A stretch of DNA of 64,000 nucleotides from Salminus brasiliensis (lineage: Eukaryota; Chordata; Actinopteri; Characiformes; Bryconidae), in the NCBI RefSeq assembly GCF_030463535.1, contig NC_132887.1, positions 19,015,358-19,079,357 of the forward strand, read 5' to 3'. Positions 22,491 to 35,590 of this stretch are shown here, piece by piece. The translations under genes were made by a program, and so were the position numbers. The number at the start of each line of letters is the position of its first letter. Position 1 is the first letter of the stretch. Below the pieces are notes generated by a model. The model worked only from the letters and a program-made list of their open reading frames with translations. It was not told the DNA's origin and searched no databases.

Positions 22491-23929
22491 GCTACATAAG
22501 ATCACTAACATAAGAAAGGATTGAGTAATATGACATCTGGTGAGTTCGCCTCTTGCAACATTGCTGGTTTAGACACTGTTCAGCCTCCATTGTTGTCTTA
22601 TCAAAGTTTACCTCATGCCTTTGACGCTTGACAAGTGCAGATAATCTGCAATAAAAGTTACTTTTTAACTTAATTGAGCAGACAGGAAGAGCAGTTTCAT
22701 GTTTAAAGTATACTGTGTGCCCCTTTTTTTATTTAACACAAGTTGTACAGTCGCTTCTCCACTTTATTGCCACATTAAACAGATTTGGAGGATGATTGAC
22801 AAGTTGGACTGACATTAGAGTATGACTGACAAGTGCAATTTTGGAATACACACAAACCTACTGCTTTAAGTGGAATGCATATCTCAAATGAAACCAATGT
22901 GTTAAAATTGTTTGTGGTGTGGTTTTTTAACGTTACCCCCAGGGCTCTGGGCCCTTGGATGCCCCCAGCCGGCTTTAAAATCAGTTCTGCAAAACGCATT
23001 TTTTCATGCGTTTGCAGAACAGATTTGCCATAAGCAAGAGTTCACTGGGTTCAAACTACTCATAAATCAATCAGATGGGAGTGAAATGCAATCTGGTAAG
23101 AGGCTGATAGTAATGGGTGAGGTTAAAAAAAAGTCAGTTATCTGTCACAGCACAAGCACACTCAACTCTCAGCATAGATCCACACTGGCAGGTGTGGTTC
23201 AGTCAACGTTCCCATGTATTTCACACTCTTTTCACAACCCTGGAGTGCACATCTGCAGTGGCCACTACTTTCTTGAAGAGCACGATGGAGGCTGAAGTGC
23301 GGGGGGCTGAAATGTTTTGGAGTGCAGACATGATGTAAAATGACTTCTTCATGAGAAGCGGAGTGAGGGAGGTGAAAGACCCTCTCCTGAGGAAAATAAG
23401 CCAACCTGGGGCCACAGCTCGACTCAAAAGCTCCAACTGAGCTCAGATCCAAAAACAACATGCCAGATTTCCCCACGAAAGTGTGTTTTTTACTACCCGG
23501 CTCTTTTTATAGAAAACCAAATGGGCCTCTCGCTTAGGCTTATGTGGCTCCACTGGCTTTTACAGGTCCACAGAGAACACTGCACACTCTCCCGGTCTAC
23601 ATAGGCCCTGGGACCCTGGGGATAAAACCTCAGAGAGCCTGTGGGAATTGGACAATGTCCTCTGAGCATATTTGCTTATTAGCATGCTATAAGACTAACC
23701 ACATCTCTTTGTCTTATTGTAGGGTCTGCAAATAAGATGTATATAATCAAGAACTGTAGCCACTATTATTTGATTGATGGACTGATCAACCCATTATGTG
23801 CTCTTTTCAATCTATGACCAGTCATTTTTAAAATGTATTTGTTTATAATTACTAAACATAATATCAAATATTTTAGTGTTTATTGTATTCACCCTGTACC
23901 CTTTCCACACCAGCTGTAGCATTTTCTGC
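22491..23929. other. Intergenic, no gene recognised
   Basis: Frames of up to 127 codons at 22912-23338 overlap on three frames and both strands and carry no motif, so none is called. 22975-23030 contains a short imperfect inverted repeat (TTCTGCAAAACGCA / TGCGTTTGCAGAA). Confidence 0.45.
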
Positions 23930-24300
23930 TTCTCATCATCCAAATGATCCCAAACACATGCAGTGATGATGATGAGGTCTGGAAACTGAGGCAGTCAGTC
24001 CATTGCTCTGAGAACCTCAGTAGTCAAACTTTAGCAGTTGCAATGGTCTTATCTTTTGTCTGTTTGCTTTTCTCTGCTTTTCAAGAGCTTCTTGATCAGC
24101 TCCACATCCTTTCAGGCCCACAGTGGTGAGTCATCCTCTCACAGTGGAAGAATGAACAGAAACCCCCCGTTGGTTTTTGTCAGACCTGAAGTGAGAGTGG
24201 TGCTTGAGTTTCTCCTCACTCGCTTTCAAAGACAAAAGCATTAAGTGCTGCTTGTCTGACCGGAGGAGTGTTGATAGTTTACCAGGTTTTGATTGGTTGA
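23930..24300 (-). repeat. Repeat family D, copy 3
   Basis: On the minus strand this matches the tandem copies at 3800-4290: 'cactctcacttcaggtctga', 'gtttctgttcattcttccac', 'tgtgagaggatgac', 'gatcaagaagctcttg'. Diverged, non-coding. Confidence 0.6.
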
Positions 24301-25899
24301 TAGAGGTCCTATTTTTTAAAAACGTATATATTATACTTATATTATATTATACTTGAATCAGGACTTGCAGTATTTGGATAGGACTCTTTAGACTTCTACC
24401 AATCATTTACAGATGTTTAAATGAACATACAGTCTGGTGAAACCTAATTAGTTATAAACAGAGAGAATTTCCAGTCAGAGAGTTAGAAATAGGATTAGGA
24501 CCAGGGTTAGTGGTTTTTAGGTTGAGGCAAGGTTTAGGGTATGGGGAAATTAAGGTCAAATAAATAGATAATGGCTAATTAATGGATTTATGGAACTGGC
24601 GGTTAGGATTAAAAATTAAATAAAGAAAAGGTGCCCTCTAACTTCTTCACTGCACTGCATGTACTAATGTTTATGCTAATATATACACACTTATAAAAAT
24701 GGAAAACTTACTCTAAAATGAAAAAGCAGATATTTTATCACAGGTCACCAGCCTCACCTAAACATTCTGCTGTTCTGGAGTACCATGGAAATACCAGCTA
24801 AATCTAAACATCTGTCTGATGCAGATTTATATATGTACATATGTAAAAAGCCCAATATCATTGTGTATCATGAGACAAAAGCCATATTGCCTCCCCTGCA
24901 TCCTTTAGGGTGTTAGGGTTAGGGTCAGGGTGGCTATGTGTATCATATTATAGAGCATTATCCATGTTTTTTCTGCAATCATAGTCAACTACAACAAATG
25001 GATTTTGTACCCCTTATTTAACCCCTCTGTATCGCAGCCCACACTCACACCTGTCATTATTTACATCAGTGTCATAGGCCCTGGAATAGAACCCTGTGGG
25101 ACTCCACAAAACCTGATAAGCTAAATGTCTATACAAATGCTTTTCGCTTAGGGATTAATTAAGATTTAATAGGTAAATACTGTATTTTAGCCATATATTC
25201 AGTGTAATAAACATGCAATAACCTATTCATACACCCTAGAAAAAGATACAGGGCTCATCTAAAGAGGTCACATGTACCTCACACTTGTGACTCGGCACTG
25301 AGTTCACAGATAAACACTTCGCTACACACAATCTTGCAAATCCCACTCGCCGCATTAGGCGTCGTTCGACATAAAGTTCTTTAAATAAAGCCGTACATCT
25401 TTGACTTCTCTCCCTTGCTCACTCCCCAGGAAATCACACTGTTTTTCTAAAACCTCCAAAGGCCACTTTAACACCATCCGAGCGGTTGAGAAAACAGAAG
25501 TAGTGAATGTCTCACATATTTCAAAAATCAGACGTAATAACGCACGCACCTGCAATAACACAGGTCACACTGTACCATACACCCCAGCGGAGCTCTCTTT
25601 CACCAAACACCACAGCTGAGACTAACACGCTGAAACACACTCCTCAGCCCTCACTGCTCAACTGAAGCAGTGTAAATCTGGAGTAGATCAGCTGCAAATG
25701 AGCACCGCTAAAGGAATAACACAGACACTGGGATACAGCAGAGACAACACTCGAGTCTGACAGACATGTTCACACGTCCTAATGAACACGCAACTGAACT
25801 AATGACTTCAGACCCTCTATAAACCAGTGATCATCTGGAGCCAAACTGGGAGAAAAATATATACATCTTACAACAGTCAGTCAATTTAGCTCAAACACA
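24301..25899. other. Intergenic; telomere-like scraps
   Basis: Degenerate GGGTTAG/TTAGGG motifs at 24484-24545 and 24905-24930. No gene-like frame. 25250-25780 is slightly richer in CpG, but no exon or promoter could be assigned. Confidence 0.4.
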
Positions 25900-26450
25900 T
25901 TCAGTGATGTTGAAGTCTGGACATTGTTCTAAAACACCAAGAACTTTAGCAGTTTGATTTTATGTTTTTTAAGAATCAGTGAGAGCAGTCAAAGAATGGA
26001 CAGGAACACTTGTGGATTTTCTTTCAGATCTCAAGCGAGAGTGGAGCTTGATTTCCCCCTGCCTCTCAAAGATGAAAGGTTTAAGGATTATCTGACGGTG
26101 CCAGTTTTGATGGTCTACCAGGTCTTTTACAGTTGTCTGGAGTCTCATTTCCACCACTAATAGAAGGTTAGGCTATGATGTTGAGGCCTGGACTCTGGGG
26201 CAACCTGTCCATTGTTCTGAAAACACCAACAGCTTCAGCAGTTTGATTTGATTTGAAAGTTGAAAGTTTTTAGATGATTTCCGTTCTTTAAAAAGGCCTT
26301 TTTGATCAGCTCTGCATCATATTAGACCTATAGGCGAGTCATCTTCTCTCTTTCACAAACGTCTCGTCTCCTCACAATGTCTCTCAAAGATGACATTTCA
26401 ACTGTTGTTATCTAATAGGGACAGTTTTGGTCGTCTGTACAGTTGCTGAA
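25900..26450 (-). repeat. Repeat family D, copies 4 and 5 (tandem)
   Basis: Two adjacent inverted copies, near 25900-26160 and 26165-26450, each with the 'gatgttgaagtctgg / gatgttgaggcctgg' end and 'tttcagatctcaagcgagag' or its decayed form. This mirrors the tandem pair at 3800-4290. Confidence 0.55.
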
Positions 26451-26697
26451 CATAAAATTTTAACTTTACCGAATGACACGCCAAACAAACCAGGTGAAAA
26501 CAAACCCACCACACCAGTCAGTCATTCTGCGGTTGCCAAAACGCTCACAGACAAACAGCAATTAATCTTTCAACAATTAAGGTTTTGATTTAGGCAACAG
26601 AACAATCTGTATTTCTGTGTGAAATCTAGTTATGTTTGCAATATCACAGCTGTGATTTGGTGCCAGACACTAGATGAATTGTTCCTTTCAAATATGC

Positions 26698-27100
26698 ACC
26701 TCGGGACAAAAGTATTGGGACACCTGCATTATTTCTTTTGAAATCAAGGGTAGTAAATAAAGAGTTTATCCTGCTTTTGTTGGAGTGACTGTCTCTACTG
26801 TCCAGGGAAGGCTTCTAAATGGATTCTGGAGCATTGCTATGAAGGTTTGATTGCATTCAAGAGCGTTGGTGAGGTCAGGAGGCAGGATGATCCCCACTCA
26901 ACTTCATCCCCAACTCCCCAACTACACCCCGAAAGTATTGTATGGTGTGTGTGGTGTGTTTTCATCTGCTTTAGAGAATTCTATTGTATTAGCAATACTT
27001 CTCTACAGGGATTAGACACGTTGTGTGTGTGCATTTGCACATCTGTGTCAGCAATGGGAGCAACTTAAACTCCTTAAGGTAGCTAAATAATGCATTTATT
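26698..27100 (+). mobile_element. MITE family M1, copy 3
   Basis: Left terminal repeat intact ('gggacaaaagtattgggaca'). Internal blocks match 1118-1573. The right end is lost after 'gcaatgggagcaacttaaac'. Confidence 0.75.
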
Positions 27101-28689
27101 ATCATCTTCCAAAAACAGTACATACAGCAGCTGTGAAGCAACCATTCCTGTTCCAAAGCAACCCATGACCAGTGGAATGATACAGCAGTGGTATTACCAG
27201 ATATAACACCACAGGTAGGACACTGATTCAGCCAATCAGATGGAGTATTCAGAAGTGTTGCTATTGTATAAAATCTTATTCCAAAATTCCAAAACAAAAT
27301 AGGTGAACAATTCTACTGAACCACTGACATGCAAGGCAACTGAATATGACTCTTTCATTGTCAACTTACTAGCTCAAATGATTTCAAATCCTACTGTAGA
27401 ATTTGTCCCAAGAAGCTAGACGTCTACATACAGTGCACCAAAGGTGGACTGACGTCTACAGCTGTGCCTTGAACAAACAAAGAAAGCATTCTAGTAGTGA
27501 AATCGTAGTGCTTGGAAGGCCTATACCCTGCTCTTTATAGGTGTTTTATAGACTGCCATGGACGTACTGAATAAACCAATTCGATAGGCTGTTCTCAATC
27601 CCTCAGTTGCCGTAACTGAAAAGGCCGACCGGAGATAGGTTTTGTGGCTTGAACCACTCATTAAGGTGAGAGAACTAGAGTGTGACAGAAGCTGGAAATG
27701 GGAGGAAAATGAGGCGTTTGTCAGCACGCCTATGTAGGCCAGTAAGACAGGGCCGCAGAACACGGCTTGGCCTTTGGGTCCTGTCAGACGCAGCTATTAC
27801 GTCAGGAGCTGCCAAGCTCTAGGATTCCCACTTCAAAGCGCAGAGTTAGAGGGGAAAACTTCAGAACTGAGACGTGTCTGTCTGCAGCCCTGTGGACCTT
27901 GTTAAAGATGTGAGGCGAAAGAGGGCCAGAAACCTCAATGGTTGTCAAGTGCCTAGCACATGGCCTCGTCGTGCCAATACACCAGCCAAACCATCCCAAG
28001 GAAGGTTTCCAGCAAGAGAGGGGCTGTGAAATGTAACTGGAAGGCAGAAACACATACTCACACACACACAAACATATCTCATACACACTCAAGGAGGTAG
28101 TGGTGGAGCGAGGGAGGGGATCCATGAGGTCTGGCACTCCACCCTCTCCTCCCCTGCCTGGGGGCTGGACCGCAGGACGAGCAGCGGCCATTAATTTTAA
28201 TAACTGCACTTATTTTCTCTCCTGCCAGGAACCATTACCATAATTCACACTCTGCACAGTACCTGGCTGTGGTGTGCTTTAAAAACCCTGGATCTGATTC
28301 GAAAGGAGCGAGCGAGTGGGAAAAACAGCGGGGTGGAGGAAAGAGAGAGAAATAGAGAGAGAAATAGGGAGAAAGAGAGGGATGAAGTGCCAGCACAGAG
28401 CTCTACCTCAGAGTTAGCGATGGCATGATACATCTGTTCTGATCAGGGCCTTCTCCACAGGCCATGTGCGGACCTCATAGAATAAAACAGCAGCACTGAA
28501 AAGCAATTAGACCTGGCCTTTGTGTTTCTATTGATGAGGAAATGGCCGCAAACACATCTTAGTTTGAGTGCTGGACTAAAAAATGTATTAAATTGCTCAT
28601 CCTTGCATGAGCTAGCTGTTTTTCTTTCCTTCTCACAAGGGTAGCGCAACACCACCCAGTACAGCTACCTTTCTAAATACCACCTTTTG
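27101..28689. other. Intergenic; possible conserved block at 28170-28270
   Basis: No gene. 28170-28270 has a unique, TAAT-containing sequence ('ggccattaattttaataact', 'ccattaccataattcaca') that could be a conserved element. Purine-rich GAGA runs at 28340-28382. Minus frames at 27802-28209 lack motifs. Confidence 0.35.
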
Positions 28690-28975
28690 CGTTTTATGTT
28701 GAGAAAAGGTGGCACAGCTTCAGAAGGCCTTGGGTAGTATGTTTAACACTTGCTCCTCATGGGTTTCCTGTGTGTACTCTAATTTCCTCCTCAAAAACAC
28801 ATGCTAGGTGAATTGGCCATGCAAATTTGCCCCTAGGTGTCAATGAGTGTGTCTGGTACCCTACGATGAACTGGTGACCTGTCCAGGAATTATTTCTGCC
28901 TTCAGTCCAGTGTTTCCGGCTAATCTCCAGGCCCACAGCAACACTGAAGCTGAAGTGGATAAGAAGATGAACGTT
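28690..28975 (+). mobile_element. SINE-like retroposon, decayed
   Basis: Carries the block order 'gtttcctgtgtgtactctaa', 'ggtgaattggcc', 'atgaactggtgacctgtcca' and 'ctgaagtggataagaagatg', which is the central and 3' part of a widespread fish SINE. The tRNA head is not clear. Confidence 0.6.
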
Positions 28976-29410
28976 GGCAGAATGTTCAAAGTAAAGGGGT
29001 TCTTTAATGATTCTTTAGTAAGGACAATGGATCTACATCCTCAAGAACATTTGGATAGTTCCTTTGCCTAGTAAATGGTTCATTAGACACCAGGAAAAAA
29101 AGTAGTGCCATTATTGATATGACTCAATTGAACATTTTTGCTAAAAGTGTTTACATCATTTCATCATCCATACAATAAGGCCATGTAGCATTTTTCTAAA
29201 ATTGTTTACAACTGAGGAATAAATGAAAATTGTACACTACACTCCTTTAGATAAAGGTGCTACAAATGGGTCTCTTAGCAATTCCACAGAAGAATCACTT
29301 TTGCTTCCTTAAAGAACCATGTTTGTCATGAAGATGTGTGAGTGTGCAGAACCCTTTAAAGGTCTAAGAAACCTTCTCTTGATGTAAAGGTTCTAATAAT
29401 CATATTAGAT
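28976..29410. mobile_element. Probable MITE (AAAGGTTCT/AGAACC-rich)
   Basis: Begins near 'gtaaaggggttcttta' and ends near 'gtaaaggttctaata', with internal 'aaagaaccat' and 'gaaccctttaaagg' motifs, like common fish MITEs with GGTTCTTT ends. Boundaries uncertain. Confidence 0.35.
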
Positions 29411-32400
29411 GTTAACGTTTGCTGGGCATCTGGATGTGTAGTGTGTTTGGCAACATTCAGTATAAAAAGGGGTTGACAGTAACTTAAATAGTTTTAAATA
29501 CCTGGAATAACTAACCTAAACTCGGTCCTGAATGGAGTTGCCATGGTGACTAAACATATATGATTTCAGAAATAGAATAATTCTGTAATACAGTCCCAGA
29601 ACATTATTTTGTATATACATGCACATTTAATGCACTTTTTACCACATTTTCATTGGGTGGTCACTGCCAACCTTAGTCCACCCCTAGTCTGCCCCCTGTA
29701 CTAAAACCTTATATATCAGCTGACTTCAATACCAATAAAAATTATTAAATTATTAATAATTACTATAAATAGCTTTTTTTTTTTCAAAATGTAGTCTGAA
29801 AACAGTAACACTCAACTATCCTGCAGAAACAAAATACCTAGCCAACATGGTGATACCACAGGTGATAATACTTAGTGGCAAGTTATTCTTATTAATGATG
29901 CATGTGATTACTCAAGTACTCTGTTAACTGGTTGAGGTGCATTTGTGCTTGATTTTTTTCTTCCCCCCTTTGATATTTAACCCAGCATTTCCTGTGTGTA
30001 TTAGCCACATATTTATCCGAGCCGGTCTTTTAACATTTCCCTGTCCTCACATACTTTGGAAAGCATAGACTTTTCCCTCCGGCCCCAGCAGCGTTTCTGA
30101 AAATCTCTTCATCCACACTACAACACAAACACAGCCCTAAAGCGCACAAGGACGCATGCCAGCCCACCGGGGGGTGCTAACACCACACAAAGTTTGATGT
30201 CAAATTCACAAAAGAAGCAGCATACCGTCCAAAACAGACCTAAATAGTGTTGTGCAGACAGCAGGCCTCCATAACTCCATCTCACACACAGAATCTAATC
30301 CAATATAGGTGGGGTTTTTTTACGTTGCTGTGGCAACGCAATCATCTCAGGATTACCCACACACTCCTGAACAAGCAGAGAAGTACAGTATTGTAGCTTT
30401 TGTAAGCCAAATTTAAGCCCAGTATGTTCTGTCACAGTTTAATGAAGGAGTAAACCCAGATGTTCGTTGGCACCAAGTTCTGTAAAGTCTCCACTCTGGA
30501 GAGCATTTTGAAAAACCTCCATTTTTCGTGACCTAAAACACTGTGTTAGAGGACGGGAGGCGGAAACGCAGACAAATAATCTACATTTTTTAAAAGACAT
30601 CCATGTGCACATGGACAGGGCCTAAGAATGCATCCATGAGGCACAGGATTACAAAAATAATCATAAAAGATAACACCTACAGCGATACACCCTCAAATAA
30701 AATGTAGTTCCCATCCTGTTTGTACAAATCTCTCTTCCCTATCCTCGTCTTTATTATATTACCACACTATGTCTGTAACTGCCATGATGACACGTGATAA
30801 CATCCAGTGGAAGTTTCCAATCGTGCCTCACCCTCATGCGACAAGGCACTTCACTAAAAACACCTTAATGGCAGAAAATGGCGGGAAAAGCTGCTCCTCT
30901 TATCTACGCCAAATACGAGGAGAGCCTTCTGCTCAAACGCTCCTGTAAAAATGCAAAGCAGCGTGGGAACCCGCCGCATCTCGTTATGCAAAGCTGGCCA
31001 AGAGATAAGCCAGAGCCGTTTACATAACGGCAACATGCTATGAGGGCGCAAGGTACAGCTGTCCACCGTTTAAAAACTGTCAGAACACACGCCCTCCCAC
31101 AGGCCGCTGTTTGTTTTGGCTTTTGGAAATAAGATTGTTGGGGACACTGGACTGCTCCTCCATACGCAGAGGTGGAGAACGCACCAGTGGATGTACCTGC
31201 TGTATTCGAGCGGCAGACAGATGGAGGAGGATCATAAAATCAAAACTGTATCAAACTGTTCCTGTTTGTATGCTGATACAGGAAAACGACTCACTTTTCT
31301 TGCCCTATGGCCTGTGAATGAAGAGAAAAATGTTATGGTCCTGTTAGAGGAACAACTGCTCTTTCATTGACGGCACAGTCAGAGATTTAAAAGCAACATG
31401 ACCGTTTTAGCTCTGGATTTGATAAAACGCTGCTAAAGCTGAACAGGCCATGTTACTCTTAGACAGGGCCCCAAAGCCTTGGAGGATTTATACACACACA
31501 AATTATATATATAAAAATACATACAATGATGTATTAAGATGCTGCTGTCTAATGATTGACGTCATATTTAATGTGCAATTAAATGATAATCACCTTTTCA
31601 TATATTGTTTTTATTGATAGTGTTACTATACCAAACTGCAGGTGAATAAAAATTACCAGATTTATAAACGCCTTTCTTCGTATGCTCCCTATGCTGTCGT
31701 TAAGTTTCTTTGTGTACACTACATAACGTGCTACATAAGTGCACGCACCACATGCCCTACTATTGAAAGAAGACCTCAGACTGGCGGAAACGTCCTTTGC
31801 ACATTGAAAAAGGGCATGACAGGGAACAGAGTTCCTTAGTGGAACAATGAGGAAGAGGTGAGAACACCGGAATGATCTGTTAACTGCAGTTTGGCCTCCA
31901 CATGTCCACAGCTTTGCTTGAGGAAGGCCACTTTGCAACGGGGGGAAAATGTGACTCAGCAAGACCCAGTTTTTCCACAGCCTCTTCTGACCACTGCATC
32001 TCTGCCTGCGCTGCCCAGTGGTGTCAACCTGCCCATCAAGCAAGTTTTGTCCCTTTGTGTGCTTCTCTTTTACGTCTCTGTCTTCAGAACTGCTTTCTGA
32101 GTCACCATTCAGAGTCCCAGGCCTTGAAGCTTGAAACTATTCACCTTGGTCAATCTGACACACCCCTTAAATTCAGCATGACGGCATCCTTTCGCTGTGC
32201 TGCTTTACTCGGGCAAGATGACAGCTCTGCTTACTGACAAGTTTTAAGACCACGACGTACCCCGATGGACTCGATCAGGCTCCAATCCAAAGACACACAT
32301 GTAGGCAGTTCCCATGTGACTGTAGTCTCTTCATTCATGGCCTCCAAAACCCTTGCGGTTAGGCAGAAAAGTACATGCTGGCTTTGGCTGGGGAAAGCGT

Positions 32401-32635
32401 TTCCAATTGTGTGTTTCATTGCTGCTTCATTAAGTTGGAACGGATTCAAGGAAAGTCAGGAATTTAGAGAGGGGAAAAACATCTACACTAAGACACACAC
32501 ACACACATAGTAGAGTTACTGTACTTTTGAGGACTTCCATTGACTTTTGCTATACAGGCAAGTAGGTCCCCACTTACACGAAATGTCACATTGTCCTTTC
32601 ATGAGGACATTTGTTCCTCACAAAGTGCTACAAAC
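29411..32635. other. Intergenic, no gene recognised
   Basis: No exon or repeat family could be assigned. Minus frame 31579-32043 (154 codons) has no motif and overlaps a plus frame of similar length. AT-rich near 31490-31620. Confidence 0.45.
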
Positions 32636-32640
32636 ACACA

Positions 32641-32692
<52 letters not shown>
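32636..32692. repeat. CA microsatellite
   Basis: About 27 CA units, nearly uninterrupted. Confidence 0.95.
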
Positions 32693-32695
<3 letters not shown>

Positions 32696-35078
32696 TTGTC
32701 TTGTGAAAAATAAAATGTACCCCTCTGGGAGGGCCATCTGTGTTTCTAGTGCTGTTATGTTACAAGAGTGCACCTGTCCTTATATGGAGTACTGGCACTT
32801 AATAGGCTGTGACATGCCACAATGCAGTGGGTGGGGCCTATACATTGTTCACAAGTGCAGTGGTGTACAGGGCCACGCCCACAGGTGAGCTCATACCATA
32901 ACAAAGCAGCAAAAAAGGAGCAGCACCATAAGCAATTAAAGGATTAGTGCAAACAGGGACTGACCCAGATTACACCTTTGCCAAAGAGAAAAGAACAGAA
33001 GCTGTTGAAAAGTGAGGAAACCAGAGGGATTAGAAATCATTGAAGTTTATTAAGATATTTAGAAGAAAATCATCTCATCGCTCCTCTGAAATCCTGCACT
33101 GTTTAGGGTTGCATGCTAACTGCCATCAGAAAGGCTGACATATTTGATTTAAGAAAAAACTGATGAACTGTAGAGAACTAAGATAAACTAAACCATTCAT
33201 ATGAATGAGTTTTTAAACCACAGATTTCTTCCCAGCTCTGCCTTTATAATGGTGGATCCCATGGTCCTTACAAACTGAACAAATCCCAAAGAAGAAAGCA
33301 CTGGGGAATGTGAAACACAGAATCCTCATAATAAATATGGATTTTAAGAAGACTCTGGTTAATGTTGAGGCCCGTTGTTCTCAAATATTCTCTTAATTAG
33401 TCTTAATTATTAAGACACTCTTCGTTGTTTTTTTATGTAGCAATTTGTAACATAGCCTGATATGCTGCATTATAATTTCCCATTATTCAATTAAATCTGT
33501 GTAAATTGGAGGAAAATCGAAATCAACCGGAACAAGTTATGACGGTTAAAGAAACCGTCCATAGGATAAAAGTCCTCTTTGAGATTATGATAACTGGCAT
33601 GACACGGGGAAGACAATATTTTTGTAGAATCTAACAGCCCTTTAAGAACAATTTTAATCCACTTTTAATCTTATTAAATTAGTAGAATTTGTATATTCAT
33701 GCTCCCTGTGGAGAATTGTAAAGATGTCAACACACATCGCTGCAAGTTCTTTTGCCGCCCTTGCCGCTGCACTTGCACTACTATCCACCATTGTTTCCTA
33801 TTGTTCCCGGCTGTAAGTAGCTTCTCCCTTTCCGTATCGCTGCACACTGTGGGATAACAGTGTCCATCAAGTATGCATCATGGTGTTTGTGTATGCTCAG
33901 ATACGTCAGAATTGAGTCTACAAGGACTTTGGTACACTTCACTTTGACACTTTTATCTTTACTACAAACTTAAAAACTAGTTAGCATTGCTAACGCCATC
34001 AGGACACACCCAAATGTATATAGCACTAATCGTTCTTAAGTGAATCTGCCTTTTAGTCGATCAGTGCTTAATACTCTAGTTAGTCAGACAAAAACCTTAT
34101 TATTCTCCAATTCCCCAAAAACAATGGATGTCTGGGCTGTCTAGTAAAACATGTGAACAGCGCTCAGGCTGCAGTGCTTTGGTTTCTGAGGTGGTGAGGT
34201 AGGGACACCTAGTGGACAAAACACAACATCACACCTGACTCTGCACTCTTTAAGCTTATCTTCACACAGGATTTAGGCCTAATCCAGAGAACTGGGGCCT
34301 AATTGAGAATAAAAATAGAAAATGAGTCATTTGTACAGAACCTCAGCTTCAGGGGTTAGGTGATAATTATCAAGCTTTAAAGCACTGTGATTGACAAGCC
34401 GCTAGGAAAAGAAGCACTGACACTTGGAAAACTCACCTGACTTCTTCCATTGTGTCCCACATGACGTCCATGAACAGAGGAGGCGGGTGTCTAACAGCCT
34501 GAGGCAAAACATCAGGTTGAGAAGATAAAAAATGAGAAGATCATGTTGTCTAAAGGTCTTGTTGCTCACGCCCTCCTGAGAAGCCTAGGACAGAAAATAG
34601 GCTGGCTCATCATTCATAGATGTCCTGTAGTTTTACGCCTGCACAGTACTGTTAAAAAGGGGGAAATGACAGTTAACGATAGACTACAGAACATGCATGC
34701 CCTGTTCAACCAGAATATGACCGGTTTTAACACCCTGCACGGCCTGCCTGCTTAAGAGCTTAATGGCTCTCTAGGTCTTCATCCAAAATGGCTCAATACT
34801 GAATGAAGTGACTTGAATATGCAGCTATATTTAGTGTTTATGCTTCTGCACATTACATAGATAGGATTTGAGATTCTGATTAAATTCTGCCGAGAAATAA
34901 AATCCTCTCTGTTTTCCAGGCTTCTATGCCGATTTGGCAAAATGTAGACAGGGAGACAAATTGCCCCCAGCTCAAATCTCAGGGGAATTAGATGGATCAC
35001 CTGCCCTGGTATTATCACACGACCTTCTGCTGAGGTAAAAGTGAATCCCTCTGCTGTCCTCATGCAGTACCACATCAT
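32693..35078. other. Intergenic, nothing recognised
   Basis: Low-complexity-free, AT-rich sequence. A weak CTCF-like site (CCACTAGGTGTCC on the minus strand) lies near 34205. No gene. Confidence 0.45.
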
Positions 35079-35093
35079 CCACCAGGTGGCAGT
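35079..35093 (+). promoter_or_regulatory. CTCF-type motif (plus strand)
   Basis: CCACCAGGTGGCAGT matches the CTCF core CCASYAGRKGGCRSY at every position. It lies about 2.1 kb past the tmem229b stop codon. Confidence 0.45.
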
Positions 35094-35307
35094 AATGGGT
35101 ACATATAACCTTGAAGGGACAGTCCACTGATTTTTCTAAATATTCTGTATATTCCAAATATGTAAACAAGTCCATTCAGAGTGGTTTGGTGTGGAATAGG
35201 GCACTACCCAAATGAATTAGGTCTTTCTGGAAAACTTAAACATACTTTGCAGAAATGAGGGTTGTGATGTCTACAATGTAAATATAGTAAATAAAATTAG
35301 TATGTAT

Positions 35308-35590
35308 GTATCCCAGCTAACATGCCCATGTGGGGGTAGCCCAACTGGAAACCAGAATGTTCTGTCCACAGGTTCCATGATGGCCCCACATATGGATGCC
35401 CACCAGGGTCAGTGATGGGACCAGGCAGGGTTAAACATAGGCTCCATCTGGGTTGTAGACTGCACACAGGGCCTAGACGGAATCATTGTGAGATTAAGGT
35501 GGGTTGTAAGAATGGAGCCCATTTGGGAAACATTTGGGAACCCCCTGTAACCCACCTGAGCCCCACATGAGCATGTTGACTGGGATCCCT
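35308..35590. mobile_element. MITE with 26-bp inverted ends
   Basis: Left end ATCCCAGCTAACATGCCCAT and right end, complemented, ATCCCAGTCAACATGCTCAT; both continue into GTGGGG. The inside is a G-rich set of 'gggttgtagactgcaca' / 'ccaccagggtcagtgatggg' segments. Non-coding. Confidence 0.75.
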
